Source: Streptomyces sp. Tue 6430
Lineage (GTDB): Bacteria > Actinomycetota > Actinomycetes > Streptomycetales > Streptomycetaceae
Direction of reading: 5' to 3'
DNA length: 64,000 nt
Assembly: GCA_021568835.1 (NCBI GenBank)
Contig: JAKGSH010000010.1
Coordinates: 1,984,001-2,048,000 of the forward strand
Below, piece by piece: positions 8,765 to 15,956 of this stretch; within the stretch, counting starts at the first letter, position 1, and each line of letters starts with the position of its first letter. A program made the position numbers and the translations under genes. The notes beneath the pieces are model-generated. The model was not told where the DNA came from. It ran no database searches and worked only from the letters and a program-made list of their open reading frames with translations.

Positions 8765-8803
8765 ATTACTTAGCACTACTACCAACCACTACCTACCACT
8801 ACC
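8765..8803. repeat. CACTAC-rich repeats upstream of the GntR gene
   Basis: The stretch contains CACTACTACCAACCACTACCTACCACTACC-like spacing, i.e. three CACTAC units and ACCTACC variants (quoted here only by unit). It is markedly AT-rich for this genome, lies about 35 bases upstream of the regulator start and is a plausible promoter/operator for GntR autoregulation. Confidence 0.45.
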
Positions 8804-8835
8804 GTCTGCGCGGTACAGTCCCGGGAAACGAAAAC

Positions 8836-8871
8836 GCCCCGGCGGGAAGATGACAGCTTCCGTGCCGGGGC
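8836..8871 (+). terminator. Hairpin in the leader of the 8898 gene
   Basis: GCCCCGGC at 8836-8843 pairs with GCCGGGGC at 8864-8871. It lies between the GntR promoter region and the following plus-strand gene, 27 bases before its start. It could be an attenuator or a terminator for upstream transcription. Confidence 0.4.
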
Positions 8872-8897
8872 TGAGCCGACTGACAAGGAGTCGACCT

Positions 8898-9125
8898 GTG
8901 CGCAGCCTACTGGCCGCTGTCCTGAGCCTCTTCCTGCCGCCCCGGGGAGCGCACCGCGCCCTCACCCCGCTCCCCTTCGCGGCCGCCCCTGTCCCACAGC
9001 CGCCCCACGTCCGCCGGACGCACCCGCGTCCCGCGGACGTGATCCTCGTCGACGGTCTCCCCTTGGTGCGGCCGTACCTCGCGGCCCTGAGCCGGGACCA
9101 CGTCCCGGCGGAGGCCGCCGCGTGA
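8898..9125 (+). CDS. Small conserved actinomycete hypothetical protein
   Basis: A 75-residue protein with no recognised function. The GTG at 8898 is chosen because AAGGAG lies eight bases upstream. The N-terminus RSLLAAVLSLFLPPRGAHR is hydrophobic then basic, and the C-terminus has LVRPYLAALSRDH. The same layout (LLRLLLPASGRHR then LVRPYLLAHERR) occurs in the protein at 53153-53515, so the two are distant members of one streptomycete family. Its stop overlaps the next start by four bases. Confidence 0.6.
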   Translation: MRSLLAAVLSLFLPPRGAHRALTPLPFAAAPVPQPPHVRRTHPRPADVILVDGLPLVRPYLAALSRDHVPAEAAA

Positions 9126-9382
9126 GCGGGCGGCGCTTCCGCAGCCTCGGCGTCGACCCCGCCACCGGCAGGGAGGCGTTCGTGGACGCGCGCCCCGGCG
9201 GCGTGCTGGAGGAACTGGCCGACGCGCACGCCCTGAAGGCCGCGGCCGTCCTGGTGACGGTCGTCGGGGCGGTACTGGAGGGAGGCAGGTCGTCGGACAC
9301 CGAACTCGCCGCCTTCGTACCCGCGCTGCACGCGGCGCTGGAGGAGTGCGTGGGCATCATGGCGGCGGACGGGGAGCGCTGA
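9122..9382 (+). CDS. Small hypothetical protein
   Basis: An 86-residue acidic, mostly helical protein of unknown function. It starts with GTG overlapping the preceding stop (GTGA), so it is translationally coupled to the 8898 gene. No motif, signal peptide or membrane segment is visible; Ala/Glu-rich helices (GVLEELADAHALKAAAV, FVPALHAALEECVGIM) dominate. The pair resembles the small gene couples that accompany XRE or GntR regulators in Streptomyces. Confidence 0.55.
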   Translation: MSGRRFRSLGVDPATGREAFVDARPGGVLEELADAHALKAAAVLVTVVGAVLEGGRSSDTELAAFVPALHAALEECVGIMAADGER

Positions 9383-9402
9383 CGTAGCGAGGCCGCCGGG
9401 CA

Positions 9403-10161
9403 TCAGGTCGCCCGGTGCACGTCCAGGAAGGCGGCGCGCAACTCGGAGTCGCGGAGGAGGTCCAGGATGTCCTCCTCCCCGGCGAACAGGGCGTCGGCCG
9501 CCAGGTGGCCGGACTGGTGGAACATGGCGACCAGGACGTCGACGAGGGGGCGATCCCAGGCGACCCGGACGATCTCGCTCGCCTTGTCGCTCTGCCCCTT
9601 GTCCATGGCTATGCGCCACAGTTCGATCGCGTGCCTGGCCGTGGCGTAGGCGTCGACCCGGCCCTTGACCAGGACCGCCCTGGCGTTGAGTCCGAACACC
9701 TCGATACAGGCCCGTCCCCGGTCGGTCAGCCCCCGGTACGTTCCGGACGGGAGCACCAGCCGGAGGTGCGTCAGGGGGTCCTCGGTCGTCGGGTCCACAA
9801 GCAGGGGGCTGCCGTCGGGCGCGGCGGGGAAGAGGTTCCGCTTCTGGTTGCTGTTGCAGAACGAGCAGGCGAGCAGGTGGTTGAGCCAGTCGAAGGTGCG
9901 CAGCGGGGCGAGGCTCTTCGGTTCGAAGTGGTCGATGTCGGTGCCCTGGCCGTCACCGCAGTACATGCAGCGTTCGTGGCCGGGCGCCATTGCCGCCAGC
10001 GCCTCCAGGAGTGCGGGGCGGACACGTCGTCGGCCCTCCCAGAGTTCCTTCGCCTTCTTCTTGCGTTCCTCTGCCGTGGGCTGCTCCTCGATGTCGCCCG
10101 TGTAGTCCTTCAGCCGCTGGACGGTGGCCGGCGGCAGGGCGCCACGCCGGAGCCGGATCAC
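9403..10161 (-). CDS. HNH endonuclease, PtuB-like partner of the adjacent ATPase (Septu-type)
   Basis: A 252-residue HNH nuclease with two zinc knuckles. Cys65-x-x-Cys68 (CMYCGDGQG) and Cys99-x-x-Cys102 (CSFCNSNQK) frame the catalytic stretch with Asp77-His78 (IDHFEPKS) and Asn94 (WLNHL). The N-terminal 60 residues are helical and charged. Its GTG start overlaps the stop of the upstream ATPase gene, so the two are one operon. An ATPase of the OLD/RecF-like class followed by an HNH nuclease is the architecture of Septu anti-phage systems. The nuclease would be held inactive by the ATPase until infection. The system type is an inference from architecture; the HNH domain is clear. Confidence 0.8.
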   Translation of the reverse strand: MIRLRRGALPPATVQRLKDYTGDIEEQPTAEERKKKAKELWEGRRRVRPALLEALAAMAPGHERCMYCGDGQGTDIDHFEPKSLAPLRTFDWLNHLLACSFCNSNQKRNLFPAAPDGSPLLVDPTTEDPLTHLRLVLPSGTYRGLTDRGRACIEVFGLNARAVLVKGRVDAYATARHAIELWRIAMDKGQSDKASEIVRVAWDRPLVDVLVAMFHQSGHLAADALFAGEEDILDLLRDSELRAAFLDVHRAT

Positions 10162-11582
10162 TCCTCCTCGTCCTTCCCGCCCTCGGCGATCTCCTCCGCC
10201 AGCCGGTTGAGGTGCGCGTTCATCTCGTCCAGGCGGGCCGTCGGCGAACTGACGAGCCGTTCCTTGAGTTCGCGGTAGCGGACGAGCGACTCGGAGGAGG
10301 CGGCACCGTCGTAGATCTCCGCCTCCAACTCCACGAACTCGGCCCGCACCTGCTCCGCCCGCTCCGAGTAGGGCGTGTCGAGACCGAACAGATCGGAGAG
10401 AACGGCGTCGTCGCCGCTGCCGTACACCACCCGGTCGTAGAGGTCCTGGTCGATGACCTCGGGCGGTCGTGCCTCGTCCACGCCCGGCAGCCGGATCAGG
10501 CCGCCGGGGTCCGCGGCCTGGCAGATGTAGGGGCTGTGGGTCGTGACGACGAACTGGATACGCGGGAAGTGGGCGGTCAGCCACGGGCCGATCCGGCGCT
10601 GCCAGGAGACGTGCAGATGGGCGTCGATCTCGTCGATGATGACGACGCCCGGTGTCGTCAGCGTCATCAGGCCGTCGCCGAGCCGCAGGAGGTCGGACTC
10701 CCACAGGTCGGCCCCGAAGGCGTCGTGCAACTGTTTGAGGACGTCGACGACGAGAGCCGCCACGGTGCGGAAACCGTCGCTCATCTCCCGCAACGGGAAA
10801 CGGCTGCCGTGGCGCTCGACCCACAGACCGTCGGAGTCGACGTCGACGATCCGGTACCCGTCCGGCAGCAGTCCGTCTCCGAGCAGCGCCAGCGCGAACT
10901 GCTTCAACGCGGCCGCGCCCGGACGGTTCTCGAGCGCGCGCAGATGCTGCTCGATCAGCCAGGCGACCCCTTCGGCGAGCGAGGCGTCCTCGTGGAAGAG
11001 GCTCGCGTGCCTGGCCACGGGCCCGGACGTCAGCATCAACCGCTGCACCTCGCCGGAGCCGCCGGCCATCCTCCGGAACGGCCCGTACGCCGCGCTGAAC
11101 CAGCCCGCCGGGTTGTCCGCCCAAGGGCCGCGACGGGCGATGCTGGTCTGAGCCCGGGTGTACCTGATCTCGTTCAGCCCGGGAAGCACACCCCTGCGGA
11201 CGGGAACCCGGCCGGCCATCCCGTCGCGGGGCGTGGTCCAGCGGAGCCCGGCCCTGAACGCGCCTGCGGGCGGGCGGCCCTGGGTGAACCGGTCGTGTTT
11301 CGCGTCGCGGACGATCTCGACCTCGACCTGACCCGCGGTGCTGTGCTCCGTCACCCAGTTCTCGAACGCCGGCACCAGGCTCCGTGCCACCGCCGGGCCG
11401 CTGAGCGCCAGCGCCACGGCCCGCAGCAACGTCGTCTTGCCCGAGCCGTTGCGGCCGGCGAGGACCGTCCACCCGGCGTGACTGCCGTCGGGGCGGGTCA
11501 GGGCGAGGTCGACCTCGCGGGGGCCGTGGAAGGACTTGATGTCCTGCACGGTGATCCGGCTGACGTACATGGGCGTCGGCAT
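10158..11582 (-). CDS. AAA/ABC-type ATPase, PtuA-like (Septu-type defence)
   Basis: A 474-residue SMC/RecF-like ATPase. Walker A is LAGRNGSGKTTLLRAVALAL near residue 42 and Walker B is VVIIDEIDAHLHVSW near 300. The switch His follows in VVTTHSPYICQ. FPLREMSDGFRTVAAL supplies the degenerate ABC signature. The N-terminus begins VSRITVQDIKSFHG, the usual first strand of AAA_15/AAA_21 defence ATPases; it starts at ATG 11582 or four codons later. The last 60 residues are a charged coiled-coil-like tail (LKERLVSSPTARLDEMNAHL). It is coupled to the HNH gene. Retron- or Zorya-like alternatives are less likely because no other partner genes are present. Confidence 0.78.
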   Translation of the reverse strand: MPTPMYVSRITVQDIKSFHGPREVDLALTRPDGSHAGWTVLAGRNGSGKTTLLRAVALALSGPAVARSLVPAFENWVTEHSTAGQVEVEIVRDAKHDRFTQGRPPAGAFRAGLRWTTPRDGMAGRVPVRRGVLPGLNEIRYTRAQTSIARRGPWADNPAGWFSAAYGPFRRMAGGSGEVQRLMLTSGPVARHASLFHEDASLAEGVAWLIEQHLRALENRPGAAALKQFALALLGDGLLPDGYRIVDVDSDGLWVERHGSRFPLREMSDGFRTVAALVVDVLKQLHDAFGADLWESDLLRLGDGLMTLTTPGVVIIDEIDAHLHVSWQRRIGPWLTAHFPRIQFVVTTHSPYICQAADPGGLIRLPGVDEARPPEVIDQDLYDRVVYGSGDDAVLSDLFGLDTPYSERAEQVRAEFVELEAEIYDGAASSESLVRYRELKERLVSSPTARLDEMNAHLNRLAEEIAEGGKDEEE

Positions 11583-11909
11583 CCGTTCGTTCGGGTATCC
11601 CGCCCAATCCTAGGGCCGTGGCCCGGGCGTGGGTGGTGGCGGCGCCGGGGAAGCAGGCGGGCCACGGCCCGGTCAGTACGCCGTCTGCGTCAGGAGGCCA
11701 TGCGGAAAACGCGGGAGCGTCGCACGGACGTCGGGTGGCCTCCGCGCTGATCGATGACCGACCGGCGAAGGACCCACAGCGTCGGCATTGTCCTCAGCAC
11801 GTCCGGATCACGTCACGACGCGCTCAACCACGTTGCGTCCGCAACGGGTTGTGCGACAACATGCTCGAACAACTATGTGATGCGTACGTGATGCACGGGG
11901 GTGACACAC
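11583..11909. promoter_or_regulatory. Intergenic region between divergent defence and secretion operons
   Basis: No gene is evident in these 327 bases, which separate the leftward ATPase-HNH operon from the rightward WXG100 operon. The 3' part is AT-richer (TTGTGCGACAACATGCTCGA and downstream) and contains the small palindrome GTTGCG-TCC-GCAAC near 11835. It should carry at least the promoter of the secretion operon, but I cannot assign -35/-10 boxes with confidence. Confidence 0.35.
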
Positions 11910-12242
11910 GTGAAGTTCGACATGGGGTCCACGACCCTGTCGGAGCTGGGCAAGAACACGTTCGGTTCGAGCACCGACCTGGGCACGCTGATCCGCATGC
12001 TCATCCAGGCGGCCGAGCCGCTGGAGGGCAAGTTCAACGGCTCCGGGAAGGTCGCCTTCGACTCCTTCAAGACGCGTGCGGACGAGATCACCGCCGCGCT
12101 GAACGAGTCGCTGGGCGCGATCCTCGAGGGCCAGGGCGGCATGGACACCGCCTTCGCCACCGGCGACACCGAACAGCAGGACAACGCCAACAAGAACATG
12201 GGCGCCGCCAACTTCGACGCGGCCCGCTTCGGCGCGCGTTAG
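11910..12242 (+). CDS. WXG100-superfamily protein (EsxA/B-like), first of pair
   Basis: A 110-residue helical-hairpin protein of the ESX/type VII substrate class. It opens KFDMGSTTLSELGKNT, has a two-helix core, and the turn is LEGKFNGSGKVAFDSFK, where the usual W-x-G is replaced by F-N-G. The C-terminal tail (NMGAANFDAARFGAR) contains a Y/F-x-x-x-D/E-like export motif region. GTG 11910 is preferred because GGGGGTG lies eight bases upstream; a GTG nine bases earlier is possible. It heads the secretion operon and would dimerise with the next product for export. Confidence 0.75.
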   Translation: MKFDMGSTTLSELGKNTFGSSTDLGTLIRMLIQAAEPLEGKFNGSGKVAFDSFKTRADEITAALNESLGAILEGQGGMDTAFATGDTEQQDNANKNMGAANFDAARFGAR

Positions 12243-12288
12243 AACGCCGGGCAGGACGGAAGCCGACCACCACAGGGGGATCGTGACG

Positions 12289-12600
12289 ATGGGTCAGAAT
12301 CTGGACCGCCGCTCCTACGACACCGGCGCTTCGAGCGAGGTGCAGGGCGGACTGCAGGGAATCGTCGGGCAGTTGGAGCGCGTGCTGGCCGACCGCGACA
12401 GCGCGGTGAAGGCCGCCATGGCCGACTTCCAGGCCGACGGGGTCTCCGAGGAGTACCACGGCAAGGAGCTGCGCTGGAACCGCGCGGCCAACGAGGTGCG
12501 CAGCATCATCCAGCTGGTGCGGACCACCCTCGAGGACAACGACGGGACGGCCCAGTCGACGATGGCGAAGGCGCGCGCGGCGGTCGACAACATCGGCTGA
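12289..12600 (+). CDS. WXG100-like ESX protein, second of pair
   Basis: A 103-residue, all-helical protein, 46 bases after the first ESX gene. Two helices are joined around DFQADGVSEEYHGKELRW, corresponding to the WXG turn, and the second helix runs NEVRSIIQLVRTTLEDND to the C-terminus. ATG 12289 is chosen over GTG 12283, since AGGGGGA sits only two bases before the latter. Pairing of two small helical proteins ahead of EccC/EccD is the hallmark of type VII loci. It probably forms a heterodimer with the preceding product. Confidence 0.7.
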   Translation: MGQNLDRRSYDTGASSEVQGGLQGIVGQLERVLADRDSAVKAAMADFQADGVSEEYHGKELRWNRAANEVRSIIQLVRTTLEDNDGTAQSTMAKARAAVDNIG

Positions 12601-12601
12601 C

Positions 12602-12767
12602 GCGGGCGCGGGCGCGAGTTCGGGCGTGGACGTTGACGCAGGCTCGGGCTCGGGCGCGGACGCAGGCTCGGGCTCGTCGGCGGGACGACGGCACACGGGA
12701 GTGCACGGAAGCACGCGGAAGCGGAAGCACGCGGAAGCGGAAGCACGGGGAAGTACGGGGAATCCAC
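12602..12767 (+). repeat. GC-rich imperfect tandem repeats between ESX and DUF6507 genes
   Basis: Two repeat families follow each other. GGCTCGGGCTC/GGGCGCGGACGCA units lie at about 12602-12690. A 16-base unit CGGAAGCGGAAGCACG is repeated about 2.5 times at 12718-12750. There is no open gene with plausible codon use. They extend the leader of the DUF6507 gene. Confidence 0.6.
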
Positions 12768-13157
12768 ATGACGGGGTGGGACATCTCGCCGTCGGGCGTG
12801 CAGCACGTCCTCACGGAGACGGCAAAGGCGGCCGAGGGCCTCTCGGACACCGGGAAGGCCCTGCAGGAGACCATGCCGAGCGCGGCGAAGTCCGCCGGCA
12901 CGATCCAGCAGGGCGGCGTGGAGAAGAGCGGGGTCCAGGGGCCGGTCGCGGCGGCGCTGGGCGAGTTCTTCACCGCCTACCAGGAGAAGCTGATGTACGT
13001 CGCGGTGCGCACGTCGAACTCCCTCAACGGGGCGGCCACCGCGACCAACGCGTACGTCAAGGGTGACCTGGACATGGCCGCGCAGGCCCAGGCGAACGCG
13101 TTGAAGGAACCGAAGATCGACCTGCCGGGCGTGGACGGGCAGCAGGGGGTCCAGTGA
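12768..13157 (+). CDS. DUF6507-family helical protein (ESX-like)
   Basis: A 129-residue protein matching the streptomycete DUF6507 pattern: it begins TGWDISPSGVQHVL, has AAKSAGTIQQGG in mid-sequence, and ends with SNSLNGAATATNAYVKGDLD and AQANALKEP. The family consists of WXG100-sized helical proteins encoded just before large type VII substrates, so a chaperone or co-substrate role is likely but unproven. ATG 12768 is preceded by GGGGAAT within the repeat tract. Its stop overlaps the toxin GTG by four bases. Confidence 0.75.
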   Translation: MTGWDISPSGVQHVLTETAKAAEGLSDTGKALQETMPSAAKSAGTIQQGGVEKSGVQGPVAAALGEFFTAYQEKLMYVAVRTSNSLNGAATATNAYVKGDLDMAAQAQANALKEPKIDLPGVDGQQGVQ

Positions 13158-15454
13158 GCGCGGACCTCATCGACCCGCAGAACATCCCGCAGTTCACCGG
13201 CGACCTGGAGCAACTGGGCACGGACTCGATGCTGTTGACGGCGGAGGCGCTCGTCTTCCGCCAGTCGGGATCGGACGTGCACACCCGCTTCCAAGGGCTG
13301 TCCGCGTGTTACACCGCCCCGGAGGCGGATCAGCTGTTCGCCACGACGGCGCCGGTGGCGGCCAAGGCCGACGAGTTCGCCGACGACCTGGAGAAGGTGG
13401 CGTCGGCCCTCAGCTCGTACGAGACGGAGATCCAGCCGCTCGTGGCCAGGCTGAAGAGCCTCAAGCAGCGTGCGGAGACCTTCCGGCACCAGATCGCGGG
13501 GGACGACGACTGGCGCGAGGACGACGACAACGTCCAGCTCAACAACGACCTGGTGCACGATGTCAACGCCACCACGGCCGCCTTCTGGCAGGCGGAGATC
13601 ACCTGCCACAACAAGATCACCGCACTGGTGGGTGGCTCGACGCTGATCCTGGAGGACGGCGCCGCGAAACGGCTGGTCAAGCGCGGCACCACCACCTACG
13701 GCTTCACCGCCGACCTCCTGAACCAGTCCGGGGAACTGCCCTGGGGCAAGACCGTGGAGAAGGAGCGGCACGGGCTCGACTGGCTGGGCCACCAGGTGTG
13801 GGAGGTCGGCAAGGGATTCGTCGTCGACGGGGTGTGGGGCACGATCCGGGGCCTCGGCACCCTCGTCGGCGTCGACGGCTGGGACGCGGCGGGCGAGGCC
13901 TGGAAGGGGCTCGGCAAACTCGCGACCGGCGTGCTCGTCACCGCGGTGCCGGTCGTCGGCACCGCGTACTGGATGATGCCCGAGGACAAGCTGCCCTCCT
14001 ACCTGCGCGACTCCCGCAACGCGGTCAAGGAGACGGGCAAGGCGCTGGTCGCCTGGGACCAGTGGGGCGACAACCCGGCGCGGGCGGGCGGCGCGGTCAC
14101 CTTCAACGTCCTGACGACGGTCTTCACGGGAGGCGCCGGGGCGGCGGCCAAGAGCGGTGCCGTGGCCCGCACGGTGGGTGTGCTCAGCAAGACGGCCCGG
14201 CTCGTCGACCCCATGACGTACCTCGGCAAGGCCGCCAAGTTCGGCACGGTCAAGGTCACCGACCTGTTCGCCGGCCTGCGGGGCGTACACGCGGGCGCCT
14301 ACGACGACCTCCTCTCCGGAGCGGGACGCGTCCAGCCCGACGGCACCGTGGTCAGGATCGCCGACGACATGCCGGTCATCCGCGGCAACGTCGTGGAATG
14401 GCCGGACGGCACCCGCCTCAACCTGGACGACGGCTCGGTCGTACGCGCGGACGGGACGGCGGCGCCGGCGAAGGTGGAACTGTCGGCGGCGGACCGCGAG
14501 TCGCTGGAGCGGAGCCTGCCTCACCGAGAAGCGGAACCCGTCGCTGTTGGCGGACGCGGTGATTCGGTGACATCCGCGGAGGAAGGTGTCAGCCGACCCG
14601 TAGGAACCGCGCACAGCAGCGCCGGGCAGGAACCGACCGCACATCACGGCAACAACGCCACAGCCTCTCAGGGAAGTGGGACATCGAACAGCCAAGCGGC
14701 ACACAACTCTTCATCGACTCACCATTCCGGAAGCGCTGGAGCACAGACTCACGGTAGCGGCAACGCAAATCACCAGGGCAATGGTGGGTCGTTCCCCGGG
14801 CCTCATCCCGGAAGTGGATCGGGGACAGTGCCTTCGACCGGATCGGGGTCGGAATACATACAGCAGGCTCCGCACAGGACGGCTGGGGCTCACTCACAGT
14901 TGGACCCTCAAGCAGTCGACCAGCGCATCAACGAGCTTGACGACCGCCAGGGAGGAGAAGGACACGCACCCGGGCGCCATCTCTATCCAGATGATCAAGC
15001 ACTCAGGGACCGTCTGGGTACCGTTGCTCTCGACTCCCATGGACAGCCGAAGCTGACCGGCCCCAACTCAGAGTTCCCCGGGCTGTTGAAATCTGAGAAC
15101 AACGTCGACCCTCTGACCGGGACGACCGTGGACGGCGTGACCGGAAATGTGCACCGCGTGGGCCCTTTCGCCACACGATTTGACAATGCGGAGGACATGG
15201 TCACCGCAGACCAGTACTTCCGGGATAACATCGCCCGAACCGGGACACCCCCTACGGAGACTCCCATCGATCAGGTACTGGGACCCGACGCTCACGAACG
15301 CTTCACGGGCTACTATCGGAACCCTTCCAACACCAGCGAGTTCCTGCCCGTTGATTTCCAGGGCGGCACCATCAAGCCGATTTACAAATACATCAACGGC
15401 AAGTGGGAGCTTACCACCATGTACGCCAACCCGGCACGCGGCCGCCATCCGTAA
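13154..15454 (+). CDS. Type VII-associated polymorphic toxin with RNase A-like C-terminal domain
   Basis: A 766-residue modular toxin. Residues 1-460 form the conserved delivery part: a long helical LXG-like region (DLEKVASALSSYETEIQ) and a hydrophobic Gly/Ala stretch around 250-330. Residues about 475-585 are a Ser/His/Gly/Asn linker. Residues 590-766 are the effector tip. The tip matches the bacterial RNase A-like (CdiA-CT) pattern: His609 in RHLYPDDQALRDRLG, Arg620 eleven residues later, and Thr755-x-Tyr757 in LTTMYANP. These are the spacing and T-x-Y motif of that family, which cleaves RNA without metal. Base composition falls sharply after about 14.55 kb, indicating tip exchange. The GTG start overlaps DUF6507; an immunity gene follows 10 bases on. 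Confidence 0.72.
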   Translation: MSADLIDPQNIPQFTGDLEQLGTDSMLLTAEALVFRQSGSDVHTRFQGLSACYTAPEADQLFATTAPVAAKADEFADDLEKVASALSSYETEIQPLVARLKSLKQRAETFRHQIAGDDDWREDDDNVQLNNDLVHDVNATTAAFWQAEITCHNKITALVGGSTLILEDGAAKRLVKRGTTTYGFTADLLNQSGELPWGKTVEKERHGLDWLGHQVWEVGKGFVVDGVWGTIRGLGTLVGVDGWDAAGEAWKGLGKLATGVLVTAVPVVGTAYWMMPEDKLPSYLRDSRNAVKETGKALVAWDQWGDNPARAGGAVTFNVLTTVFTGGAGAAAKSGAVARTVGVLSKTARLVDPMTYLGKAAKFGTVKVTDLFAGLRGVHAGAYDDLLSGAGRVQPDGTVVRIADDMPVIRGNVVEWPDGTRLNLDDGSVVRADGTAAPAKVELSAADRESLERSLPHREAEPVAVGGRGDSVTSAEEGVSRPVGTAHSSAGQEPTAHHGNNATASQGSGTSNSQAAHNSSSTHHSGSAGAQTHGSGNANHQGNGGSFPGPHPGSGSGTVPSTGSGSEYIQQAPHRTAGAHSQLDPQAVDQRINELDDRQGGEGHAPGRHLYPDDQALRDRLGTVALDSHGQPKLTGPNSEFPGLLKSENNVDPLTGTTVDGVTGNVHRVGPFATRFDNAEDMVTADQYFRDNIARTGTPPTETPIDQVLGPDAHERFTGYYRNPSNTSEFLPVDFQGGTIKPIYKYINGKWELTTMYANPARGRHP

Positions 15455-15464
15455 AGGAAGAAAA

Positions 15465-15752
15465 TTGAACGAAGAATTGGAAACGTTCATCAGGACATAC
15501 CTTCACCAAGATATGGCATACGATACGAGCGGATACCTTCGTCCGACATTGTTCGCCTTCAGGGATTCATACGTACGCGCCGTAAAGCAGGGCTTTTCTG
15601 AAATCTTGCGGAATAAGGAAGTTACGGTCGGCGAGTACGAAGGACTGACCGACATTGAATTTTCAGATTCCAAGCAACTGTACGACTACCTGAGTTCAAT
15701 TTACGCATACCTTTTCGAAGATCAACCGTCTCAACCCACTCCTCCCGAGTGA
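15465..15752 (+). CDS. Cognate immunity protein of the upstream toxin (CdiI-like)
   Basis: A 95-residue acidic protein starting at TTG 15465, with AGGAAG just upstream, and placed 10 bases after the toxin stop. The pattern ETFIRTYLHQDMAYD resembles the (Y/F)(L/F)HQD motif of small CdiI-type immunity proteins. The rest is helical and acidic (EVTVGEYEGLTDIEFSDS). Composition is foreign: three sampled 60-base lines are about 40-47 percent G+C in a genome near 72 percent. Position, size and charge support immunity. The pairing is inferred, as no experiment or structure is available. Confidence 0.65.
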   Translation: MNEELETFIRTYLHQDMAYDTSGYLRPTLFAFRDSYVRAVKQGFSEILRNKEVTVGEYEGLTDIEFSDSKQLYDYLSSIYAYLFEDQPSQPTPPE

Positions 15753-15767
15753 AACCTGAAACACTAC

Positions 15768-15890
15768 AGGCGAGGCGGCCGAGAATTTTGAACGCAAGCA
15801 TTGTCAACCAATACGGATGCCAAGATCGTCAACATCCTAGAAGGAGCTCAGGAAAGCGGAAAACTGCAGTACGTCCTGGTGAAGGCATAG
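15768..15890 (+). pseudogene. Displaced toxin C-terminal tip remnant
   Basis: The stretch reads T-G-E-A-A-E-N-F-E-R-K and, after restoring one base at 15798, L-S-T-N-T-D-A-K-I-V-N-I-L-E-G-A-Q-E, followed by SGKLQYVLVKA and TAG 15888-15890. An N-T-D-A-K/R helix with a terminal KLQYVLVK strand is how several polymorphic-toxin nuclease tips end. No start codon or upstream toxin body exists, so it is best read as the tail of an older tip displaced when the present RNase tip was inserted. The matched family is uncertain. Confidence 0.4.
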
Positions 15891-15956
15891 GAGAACACGG
15901 GATCCTGTGCTGGTGCCGTGATGAAATACTTCAAGATCGGTTAGAGGTGCGATTCA

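Noticed and set aside
9990..11750. A 586-codon plus-strand frame
   Set aside because: It runs antisense to the ATPase gene, has no domain signature and reflects GC-rich codon symmetry.
12977..14704. A 575-codon minus-strand frame
   Set aside because: It mirrors the conserved half of the toxin gene; its Val/Gly/Arg/Asp-rich composition is typical of antisense streptomycete frames.
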